Shown: positions 1-5,616 of the stretch, piece by piece | Position numbering within the stretch: position 1 is the stretch's first letter | How the letters are laid out: each line of letters begins with the position of its first letter | Origin: Candidatus Atribacteria bacterium | GTDB lineage: Bacteria > Atribacterota > JALVIU01 | Direction of reading: 5' to 3' | NCBI GenBank assembly: GCA_027028665.1 | Contig: JALVIU010000009.1 | Span: 1 to 6,485, forward strand | Length of the DNA: 6,485 nucleotides | Position numbers and translations under genes: made by a program | Notes under the pieces: generated by a model | The model's database searches: none | The model's input: the letters and a program-made list of their open reading frames with translations, nothing else | What the model was told of the DNA's origin: nothing

Positions 1-953
1 AACCTCTGTATACCAATAGATAGTATGGGAAGCAAAGAGCCAATTAATATGCAAATCTCCAAAGTCTTTTTACTCCCTATCTGTTTTGAGACCTTTCCCC
101 AGAAAAAGTTGGAAAGAATTGCTCCGAGTATCTGAAATGTAAGGTATGTTCCTATTTCTCCTTCTCTTATCTTCAATATATCCTTTGCAAAGGCAAGATA
201 AAAAGGTATAATCATAATTCCGAGGCCTGCTATATTTTCTATAATTATAAATCTTAAAAAATTCTTATCCTTTTTTAAGATTTCTCTTATGAGTTTTAGA
301 TATTCCTTAAAGTTTTTCTTGTCTTTTTTTGGAGGGGCCTTTGGTTCTTTTATAAGCCAAAAACCTATAGATGCCATAAAAAGTGCAAGACAGGCCAAAA
401 GAAATAGCAAAGCATAATTTTTTGGAAATGGTAACGTACTCAAATTGAGTATTTTTTTTACTGTGAGACCTGCCCCAATTGATGCAAGAGCACTTAAGAA
501 CTGTTTTATTGCGAAAAATTCTCCCCTTGTCTTTCTTTCAGTAATTTTTCCTATTATGTCCATATAGGACATGCCAGCAAAACCACCGCTTACAGAAAAG
601 ATAAGTAGCAGTGTAAATAAAATGTAAATAGCAAGGATAGGAGAGGATATTGATAAATAGAGGCTGGTTAAAAACATGCCAAAAAAGGCCAAAACTCTTA
701 AATATATTCCAAGTAAAAGTGTCCATTTCTTGTAGGGTAAAGGGTCTATTATTCTTATAAAAAGGAGTTGAAATATAATAGGACCACCCATTAAAATAGA
801 CATTGCAAGCCCTAATACGAGTTTTGAGTTCGATAAATGCATAATAAAGCCGGGTAATACTGTATTTAAATCAATAAGTGCTGCACTTATTGCAAAAAAT
901 ATGCCATGCCAAAAGAATGCTATATAATTTCTCTTTAGATATCTTTTTACTAT
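1..953 (-). CDS. MFS transporter, 3' end outside window
   Basis: The minus strand is open for 317 codons from 953 to the window edge and encodes a very hydrophobic protein. About nine membrane segments can be seen, at roughly residues 11-38, 46-68, 76-101, 104-126, 146-166, 179-202, 232-258, 268-288 and 298-316. The basic loop between segments 4 and 5 (G135-K136 to R143-G144, GKITERKTRG) is the usual major facilitator signature. The Lys-rich loop at 203-231 is the typical central cytoplasmic loop between the two six-helix halves. A full protein would have about 12 segments, so roughly the last quarter is missing. The substrate cannot be told; sugar, drug or other small-molecule export or import are all possible. 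The start is inferred as ATA at 953-951, 8 nt after a perfect Shine-Dalgarno sequence. No ATG occurs in frame before codon 38, which lies inside the first membrane segment. An in-frame GTG at 962 is buried in the Shine-Dalgarno itself. Family call is firm; the start is less so. Confidence 0.85.
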   Translation of the reverse strand, partial: MVKRYLKRNYIAFFWHGIFFAISAALIDLNTVLPGFIMHLSNSKLVLGLAMSILMGGPIIFQLLFIRIIDPLPYKKWTLLLGIYLRVLAFFGMFLTSLYLSISSPILAIYILFTLLLIFSVSGGFAGMSYMDIIGKITERKTRGEFFAIKQFLSALASIGAGLTVKKILNLSTLPFPKNYALLFLLACLALFMASIGFWLIKEPKAPPKKDKKNFKEYLKLIREILKKDKNFLRFIIIENIAGLGIMIIPFYLAFAKDILKIREGEIGTYLTFQILGAILSNFFWGKVSKQIGSKKTLEICILIGSLLPILSIGIQR

Positions 954-959
954 TTTTTT

Positions 960-969
960 CACCTCCTTT
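960..969 (-). promoter_or_regulatory. Shine-Dalgarno of the MFS gene
   Basis: On the minus strand this reads AAAGGAGGTG, a full-length match to the complement of the 16S rRNA 3' end. It lies 8 nt (counted from GGAGG) before the ATA codon at 953. It decides the start, because the only standard in-frame start nearby, GTG at 962-960, overlaps this site and has no ribosome binding site of its own. Confidence 0.8.
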
Positions 970-979
970 ACAGAAAGAG

Positions 980-1008
980 ACTATAACAGATTTTCCCCCT
1001 TAAGTCAA
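980..1008 (-). promoter_or_regulatory. Sigma-A-type promoter of the MFS gene
   Basis: On the minus strand, TTGACT (1008-1003) is followed after exactly 17 nt by TATAGT (985-980). Both hexamers differ from consensus at one position. Transcription would begin near 973, giving a leader of about 20 nt that holds little except the Shine-Dalgarno. That short leader also argues against a start at GTG 962, which would leave only about 11 nt. Confidence 0.7.
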
Positions 1009-1013
1009 TATAC

Positions 1014-1039
1014 TTTTATATATGTGTTTTATATATGTG
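1014..1039 (+). repeat. Perfect 13-bp tandem repeat in divergent promoter region
   Basis: The unit TTTTATATATGTG occurs at 1014-1026 and again at 1027-1039 without mismatch. The second copy runs into the extended -10 element of the rightward promoter, and the first begins 5 bp beyond the -35 box of the leftward promoter. It could be a direct-repeat operator or simple AT-rich slippage; the sequence alone does not decide. Confidence 0.85.
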
Positions 1040-1046
1040 TTATAAT
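1038..1046 (+). promoter_or_regulatory. Extended -10 promoter of the yjbQ-family gene
   Basis: TGTTATAAT fits the extended -10 pattern TGnTATAAT perfectly. No -35 box is seen at the proper distance, where the tandem repeat lies instead, and extended -10 promoters often do without one. Transcription would start near 1053, leaving about 20 nt before the ATG at 1074. Confidence 0.6.
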
Positions 1047-1073
1047 AAGATAAAAAATGCAGGAGGGAGAAAT

Positions 1074-1484
1074 ATGAACTTCTTTACCGATGAGGTTTCA
1101 ATTTCTACAAATGCAAAGATGGATGTTATTGATATTACAGATATGGTCAAAAATGTTGTAAAGAAGCACTCTCCTAAAAATGGTATTCTAACTTTAAATT
1201 TACGTCATACTACATGTGCAATTACTATAAACGAAGGAGAGCCTAATTTGATGAAGGATATAAAGGAGTTCTTCTCTACTTTAATAGCAGAAAATAAATC
1301 TTATTTCCATAATCGAATTGATACCAATGCTAGGGCACATCTTGGAAACATTTTGTTTGGCGATAGTAAGACAATATCTGTAATTGATGGTAAACTTTCC
1401 CTTGGTACATGGCAGAGGATTTTATTATTAGAATTTGATGGCCCTAGAATCAGACATCTCGTAACGACTTTTGTAGGTGAATAA
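1074..1484 (+). CDS. YjbQ/UPF0047 family protein
   Basis: This is a 136-residue protein of the YjbQ family (UPF0047), close to the usual 130-140 residues. Family hallmarks are H45-TTCAITINE-54, the stretch ending A88-H89-L90 followed by a Gly-rich turn, G111-TWQ-114, E120, and D122-GPR-125. Members are small soluble cytoplasmic proteins; some databases name them secondary thiamine-phosphate synthase, because E. coli YjbQ has weak activity of that kind, but the physiological role is unsettled. The start at 1074 was chosen over an in-frame ATG at 1035: AGGAGGG at 1061-1067 lies just upstream, the protein then begins at the conserved region, and the 1035 codon would lie upstream of the predicted transcription start. 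The gene is divergent from the MFS gene and precedes the topA operon by 77 bp. No thiamine genes or thiamine riboswitch are visible to support the enzyme name. Confidence 0.9.
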   Translation: MNFFTDEVSISTNAKMDVIDITDMVKNVVKKHSPKNGILTLNLRHTTCAITINEGEPNLMKDIKEFFSTLIAENKSYFHNRIDTNARAHLGNILFGDSKTISVIDGKLSLGTWQRILLLEFDGPRIRHLVTTFVGE

Positions 1485-1492
1485 ATTTTTGT

Positions 1493-1521
1493 TTGCAAAA
1501 ATTCTTAATTTGTTATATAAT
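1493..1521 (+). promoter_or_regulatory. Sigma-A-type promoter of the smg-topA-xer-hslVU operon
   Basis: TTGCAA (1493-1498) and a perfect TATAAT (1516-1521) are separated by exactly 17 nt in the gap between the yjbQ-family gene and the Smg gene. Transcription would start near 1528, about 34 nt before the ATG at 1562. It is the only clear promoter seen for the five downstream genes, whose spacings of 27 bp or less suggest one transcript. Confidence 0.65.
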
Positions 1522-1561
1522 TCTCTTTGCCTAATTTTTAAAAATATTTGCGGAGGGAGTA

Positions 1562-2035
1562 ATGGATAGTAATTCTCGAATTAAGGGCCTTATAAGATTT
1601 ATATTTTCATATATTATCGAAAAAGAAGATAATTTAGAAGGGGAAGAAATAATAGAAGAATTGCTTTATGAAGGTTACTCTCAAGAAGAGATAGAATATG
1701 CCCTTCTTTGGGTTTCTATGCTATTTGAGAGAAGTTTATATCTTGAAAGAGATGAAGTAGTTTCAGATCTTGATTCTATAGATAAAGCTTTTACAAGGCC
1801 TTTTAATCCAGAAGAGAGAAATAAATTGACACCCCAAGCGCAAGGTCTTATATATTGGCTTACCTGGACCGGTCAACTTTCTCCAAAAGAAAGAGAGAAT
1901 ATATTAGATATCGTTTCATATGTAGAAGAAGAGAGTGTGACAAAAGAGATGGTGTTTACTCTTTTAGACACCCTTTACATTTCAGATAATAGACGACAAG
2001 GAGATGATTTACTCCGAAAATATTACTATAATTAA
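1562..2035 (+). CDS. smg: DUF494 / Smg family protein
   Basis: This 157-residue acidic protein matches the Smg (DUF494) family in length and layout. The N-terminal part is helical (residues 6-58) and contains EEIEYALLWV at 42-51, equivalent to the Glu-Asp-x-x-x-Ala-Leu-Leu-Trp stretch of E. coli Smg. The family's best-kept segment is at 80-95, with PFNPEERNKL followed by a Gly after five residues. A second helical region follows at 105-140. There is no signal peptide or membrane segment, so it should be cytoplasmic. No biochemical function is established for the family. Neighbourhood is the main clue: in E. coli smg lies between smf (dprA) and yrdD, a topoisomerase-type zinc-finger gene, and here it lies 17 bp upstream of topA. 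That suggests, without proving, a role tied to DNA topology or DNA handling. The start has GGAGGG at 1552-1557. Confidence 0.85.
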   Translation: MDSNSRIKGLIRFIFSYIIEKEDNLEGEEIIEELLYEGYSQEEIEYALLWVSMLFERSLYLERDEVVSDLDSIDKAFTRPFNPEERNKLTPQAQGLIYWLTWTGQLSPKERENILDIVSYVEEESVTKEMVFTLLDTLYISDNRRQGDDLLRKYYYN

Positions 2036-2052
2036 GGAAAGGTTGTAGGAAT

Positions 2053-4176
2053 ATGGGCAATAAGAAATATTTGGTTTTAGTAGAATCGCCAGCTAAAGCG
2101 AAAACTATAGAAAAAATAATGGGAAAGAATTACAAAGTAATGGCCTCTATGGGGCATATAAGAGATCTTCCACGCATGAGTTTAGGAGTAAGAATAAACT
2201 CGAGATTTCAGCCGAAATACGTTATTCTTCCAGAAAAAAGAAAGATTGTAAGTGAGATTAAGAGACGTGCTGAAAAGGTAACAAAGATTTTTCTTGCGAC
2301 AGACCCTGATCGTGAAGGTGAAGCTATATCCTGGCATCTTTCTCATATTCTTAATATAGATCCAAATGAGAATTGTAGAGTGATATTTCATGAAATTACC
2401 AAGTCTGCTATAGTTAAAGCATTTAAGTCCCCCACCCCAATAGATATTAATAAAGTAGATGCACAGCAAGCAAGAAGGATCCTGGATAGATTAGTAGGAT
2501 ATAAATTAAGTCCTATCCTTTGGGAAAAGATAAAAAAGGGTTTAAGTGCAGGAAGAGTTCAATCAGTAGCCTTAAGGCTTATCTGTGAGAGAGAAGATGA
2601 GATAAGGAAATTTATCCCAAAAGAGTACTGGACAATTGAGGGAGTTTTTAAAAAGAAGAAAGGGAAGTTTGAATTTAAATCTCAACTTGCAAAGTATAAG
2701 GATAAAAAAATAAATATAAAAACTGAAAAAGAAGTAAAAGAGATTTTAAATAACCTTGAAGAAGATGCTGGATTTTTTGTTTCAAAAATAGAAAAAACTA
2801 TTCGTAAGAAGGCTCCCCCTGCTCCTTTTATAACCAGCACACTTCAAAGAGAAGCATTTAATCAACTTAGATTTAGTGTAAAAAAAACAATGCTTTTGGC
2901 TCAAGAACTCTATGAGGGTATAGATATAGGAGGAGAACGTGTAGGTATTATAACTTATATGAGGACGGATTCTTTTAATTTATCTGAAGAAGCAGCAAAG
3001 GAGGCAAAAGAATATATTAAAACACATTTTGGAAAGGAATATGTAATAAAGGGGAAGAGGAGATATAAGAAAAAAGAAGGTGCACAGGAGGCACATGAGG
3101 CTATAAGGCCTACCTCTGTATCTCGAACTCCTGATAGCATAAAAGAATTCCTTACTCAAGATCAATATAAGTTATACAAATTAATATGGTCACGTTTTTT
3201 AGCTACACAGTTTAAAGACGCAGAAATTGCAAAAACCAAGATTTGGATAAAAAAGGGTGATTACCTCTTTCTTACAGAAGGAGAGGTACTTGTTTTTCCC
3301 GGCTATACCCTTGTCTATAATGATTTTTCAAAAAAAGATATAGTGCTTCCTGAATTTTATGAAGGAGAGGAAGTAAGACTTCTAAAATTTATACCTACTC
3401 AACATTTTACTAAACCACCTGCCAGATACAATGAAGCTACATTGGTAAAGGCCTTAGAGGAAAAAGGAATAGGGAGACCAAGCACATATGCCCAAATTAT
3501 AAACACCCTACTAACGAGGAGATATGTAGAAAAAAAGGATAAAAAAACACTTTACCCTACAGAGTTAGGAGAGATAGTAAATTCTTTACTTGTAGCAAAT
3601 TTTCCTCAAATTATAGATGTAGGATTTACAGCAAAAATGGAGGAAGAATTGGATAAGATAGAAGAAGGCGAGCTCGATTGGCAAAGAGTATTAAGAGAGT
3701 TTTATGATTCATTTCTACCTGTTTTAGAAAAAGCAAAAGAAAATATAAAAAAGATAGATCTTAAGAAAGAGGAGGAGTTTTCTGGAGAGTACTGTGAGAT
3801 ATGCGGGCGTCCCATGGTTATAAAGCATGGGAAATATGGGGATTTTTTAGCCTGTTCCGGATATCCAGAGTGTAAAAATACGAAACCTATTTTGAAGAAG
3901 ATAGGTGTTTCGTGTCCAAAAGAGGGATGTGATGGAGAGATAGTAGAGAGGGTAAGTAAAAAAGGAAGGACTTACTATACATGTACGAATTATCCTGAAT
4001 GTGATTTTATCTTATTTTCAAAACCTGTAAATAAGTTTTGCCCAAAGTGTGGTTCTATCCTTGTAGAGACAGGAGGAAAGAATAAGTATCTTAAGTGTTC
4101 AAATCCAGAGTGTAATTACAAGGAAGAAATAAAGAAAGATGTCTCAAAGGATAAGGAGAAAGAGGTTTTAACGTGA
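2053..4176 (+). CDS. topA: DNA topoisomerase I (type IA)
   Basis: This enzyme relaxes negatively supercoiled DNA by cutting and rejoining one strand through a 5'-phosphotyrosine. The 707-residue protein is full length. The Toprim domain (about 4-115) has the catalytic E11 in VESPAKAKT and the metal-binding D84-x-D86-x-E88. The type IA core (about 130-560) holds the nucleophile Y302 in ITYMRTDS, with R304 beside it; GRPSTYA at 474-480 is also typical. Three C-terminal four-cysteine zinc fingers follow: C581/C584/C601/C607, C621/C626/C644/C650 and C663/C666/C682/C687. All cysteines are present; the second finger opens with CX4C rather than CX2C. A Lys/Glu-rich tail ends the protein. This is the bacterial relaxing enzyme, not reverse gyrase: no helicase domain is fused. 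The start ATG follows GGAAAGG at 2036-2042, just past the smg stop. The last bases overlap the xer start, indicating co-translation. Confidence 0.97.
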   Translation: MGNKKYLVLVESPAKAKTIEKIMGKNYKVMASMGHIRDLPRMSLGVRINSRFQPKYVILPEKRKIVSEIKRRAEKVTKIFLATDPDREGEAISWHLSHILNIDPNENCRVIFHEITKSAIVKAFKSPTPIDINKVDAQQARRILDRLVGYKLSPILWEKIKKGLSAGRVQSVALRLICEREDEIRKFIPKEYWTIEGVFKKKKGKFEFKSQLAKYKDKKINIKTEKEVKEILNNLEEDAGFFVSKIEKTIRKKAPPAPFITSTLQREAFNQLRFSVKKTMLLAQELYEGIDIGGERVGIITYMRTDSFNLSEEAAKEAKEYIKTHFGKEYVIKGKRRYKKKEGAQEAHEAIRPTSVSRTPDSIKEFLTQDQYKLYKLIWSRFLATQFKDAEIAKTKIWIKKGDYLFLTEGEVLVFPGYTLVYNDFSKKDIVLPEFYEGEEVRLLKFIPTQHFTKPPARYNEATLVKALEEKGIGRPSTYAQIINTLLTRRYVEKKDKKTLYPTELGEIVNSLLVANFPQIIDVGFTAKMEEELDKIEEGELDWQRVLREFYDSFLPVLEKAKENIKKIDLKKEEEFSGEYCEICGRPMVIKHGKYGDFLACSGYPECKNTKPILKKIGVSCPKEGCDGEIVERVSKKGRTYYTCTNYPECDFILFSKPVNKFCPKCGSILVETGGKNKYLKCSNPECNYKEEIKKDVSKDKEKEVLT

Positions 4177-5057
4177 AAGAGAATTTATACATAAAAGAGT
4201 TTATATCTTTTTTAAAAGATATAAGAAACCTTTCTAAAAATACCATTTTTAATTATAATAAAGACCTAAAAGATTTTTCTTTTTATACACAAAAAGAAGG
4301 TATACTAAATATAGCACCTAAGGATATTGAAAAATATGTAGAACACTTAAAGAAAAGAGGCTATTCTAATAGAACTATAAATAGAAAACTCTCAAGTATT
4401 AGAGGCTTTTATAGATTTTTAGAGGAAAAGGGAACAATAGAAACCAATCCTACAATAAATCTTTATTCTCCTAAACTTGATAAGAGACTTCCTGATTTTT
4501 TGTATGAGGAAGAAGTAAAAAGACTTTTAGATTATAAAGATGAAAAGGATAAATATGATCTTCGAGATAGTGCTATAATGGAATTTATGTATGCGACAGG
4601 AATGAGACTTAGAGAAATCGAGGGTTTGAGTATAAAGGATATAGATTTTTCTTCTCAAACTGTAAGGGTGAGAGGAAAAGGGGGAAAAATAAGGATACTT
4701 CCGATAAGTAATATAGCCCTTAGAAAGTTGACTGCTTATTTTGAAGAGAGGAAAAGAAAAGGAGAAAGATTCTCTATGGATACTCCTTTGTTTTTAAATA
4801 GGCAAGGAAAAAGGCTTACAGCTCGTTCTATTTCTAGAATAGTTAAAAAGAGAGCAAAAAAGACAGGATTTTTTAAAAATATTCATCCTCATATGTTTAG
4901 GCATTCTTTTGCTACACATCTTTTAAACGGAGGGGCAGATCTAAGAGTAGTTCAAGAGCTCTTAGGTCATAGTAGTCTATCTACAACACAGATTTATACT
5001 CATATAACAAAAACAAGATTGAGGGAGATATATGACAAGACACATCCAAGAAGGTGA
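4173..5057 (+). CDS. Tyrosine recombinase, XerC/XerD type
   Basis: This 294-residue integrase-family recombinase has the length typical of XerC/XerD, which resolve chromosome dimers at the dif site near the replication terminus. The N-terminal SAM-like core-binding domain spans about 3-88. The catalytic domain (about 107-290) has the complete set: R145 in ATGMR, K169 in GKGGK, H240 and R243 in HPHMFRH, H266 in LLGH, and the nucleophile Y275 in TQIYTH. Start is GTG at 4173, overlapping the topA stop in the form GTGA, with AGAGG at 4161-4165. The overlap points to translational coupling. Position between topA and hslV matches Bacillus codV (xerC), which favours XerC, but sequence alone does not separate XerC from XerD or from a single-recombinase Xer system. 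No sign of phage or integron context was seen. No dif site was found in the window. Confidence 0.93.
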   Translation: MKENLYIKEFISFLKDIRNLSKNTIFNYNKDLKDFSFYTQKEGILNIAPKDIEKYVEHLKKRGYSNRTINRKLSSIRGFYRFLEEKGTIETNPTINLYSPKLDKRLPDFLYEEEVKRLLDYKDEKDKYDLRDSAIMEFMYATGMRLREIEGLSIKDIDFSSQTVRVRGKGGKIRILPISNIALRKLTAYFEERKRKGERFSMDTPLFLNRQGKRLTARSISRIVKKRAKKTGFFKNIHPHMFRHSFATHLLNGGADLRVVQELLGHSSLSTTQIYTHITKTRLREIYDKTHPRR

Positions 5058-5061
5058 GATT

Positions 5062-5589
5062 ATGTTTAGAGGAACGACAATTCTTGCTATTAAAAAAGAT
5101 AGCCAACTTGCCATAGCAGGTGATGGACAGGTAACTATGGGACAAGTAGTGGTGAAGGAAAGTGCAAAAAAAATAAGAAAGATCTATGATAATCGAGTAG
5201 TTGTAGGATTCGCAGGGTCAGTTGCAGATGCTCTTACTCTTTTTGACAAGTTTGAAAAGAGACTAAATGAGGCAAGAGGGAATATAGAAAAGGCATCTGT
5301 AAATCTGGTAAAAGAGTGGAGGACAGATAAGATCTTGAGGCGACTCGAGGCATTATTGATAGTAGGGAATAAAGAACATCTTTATCTTATTTCAGGTACA
5401 GGAGAGATAATAGAACCTGATGATGGAATTGTTGCGATTGGTTCTGGGGCATATTATGCCCTTGCAGCTGCTCGTGCCCTTTCTAAGTTTACAAACCTTT
5501 CAGTAAAGGACATTGCTTTTGAATCTTTAAAAATTGCATCTGGCATATGCATTTATACCAATGATAATATATTAGTGGAAGAGATATAG
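5062..5589 (+). CDS. hslV: HslV peptidase subunit of the HslUV protease
   Basis: HslV (ClpQ) forms the proteolytic double ring of the cytoplasmic HslUV protease and is an N-terminal-nucleophile threonine peptidase related to proteasome beta subunits. The 175-residue sequence begins MFRG-TTIL, so a four-residue propeptide would be removed to expose the catalytic Thr (residue 5, mature Thr1). In mature numbering D17, K33 and S124 fall exactly where the family expects them. The C-terminal CIYTN segment (163-167) is also typical. Start at 5062 has AAGGTGA at 5051-5057 and lies 4 bp after the xer stop. An upstream in-frame ATG at 5032 would add ten residues, overlap xer, and lacks as good a binding site. 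One oddity is GSGAYYA at 127-133, where the family usually has GSGG followed by Pro or Asn and then Tyr-Ala. Its partner HslU follows directly. Confidence 0.96.
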   Translation: MFRGTTILAIKKDSQLAIAGDGQVTMGQVVVKESAKKIRKIYDNRVVVGFAGSVADALTLFDKFEKRLNEARGNIEKASVNLVKEWRTDKILRRLEALLIVGNKEHLYLISGTGEIIEPDDGIVAIGSGAYYALAAARALSKFTNLSVKDIAFESLKIASGICIYTNDNILVEEI

Positions 5590-5600
5590 CCTTTCGCTTT

Positions 5601-5610
5601 AAGGAGGTGG
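5601..5610 (+). promoter_or_regulatory. Shine-Dalgarno of hslU
   Basis: AAGGAGGTGG is close to a full anti-Shine-Dalgarno complement and lies 9 nt (counted from GGAGG) before the TTG at 5617. It fixes that TTG as the hslU start, since no ATG or GTG in the right frame occurs between the binding site and the conserved N-terminus. Confidence 0.8.
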
Positions 5611-5616
5611 AAAGAA

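Noticed and set aside
538-726. Open frame on the minus strand inside the transporter region
   Set aside because: It is in a different frame from the transporter, has no ribosome binding site or family resemblance, and lies fully within the 317-codon transporter frame.
1035-1073. N-terminal extension of the YjbQ-family protein from ATG 1035
   Set aside because: This ATG lies inside the tandem repeat and upstream of the predicted transcription start, with no binding site; the ATG at 1074 has AGGAGGG.
1301-1498. Minus-strand open frame opposite the yjbQ-family gene
   Set aside because: It covers the conserved GTWQ-DGPR coding region on the other strand and has no start signals.
1484-1503. Inverted repeat AATTTTTG / CAAAAATT after the yjbQ-family stop, as a possible terminator
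   Set aside because: The 8-bp stem is almost all A-T and no run of T follows it; it would be unstable in a thermophile. It also overlaps the -35 box of the next promoter. Read-through from the yjbQ-family gene therefore cannot be excluded.
2182-3165. Several minus-strand open frames opposite topA (2182-2469, 2955-3140, 2980-3165)
   Set aside because: They are antisense shadows of a well-conserved gene, rich in Phe, Ser and Leu as expected from complementing purine-rich coding DNA, without start signals.
5032-5061. Earlier hslV start at ATG 5032
   Set aside because: It would overlap the end of xer and lengthen the propeptide by ten residues; the ATG at 5062 has a proper binding site and gives the short MFRG propeptide.
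5166-5173. A8 runs in hslV (5166-5173) and topA (2880-2887) as possible slippage or programmed frameshift sites
   Set aside because: Long A runs are ordinary in this Lys-rich, AT-rich DNA; both genes are intact in frame and no downstream stimulatory structure was seen.
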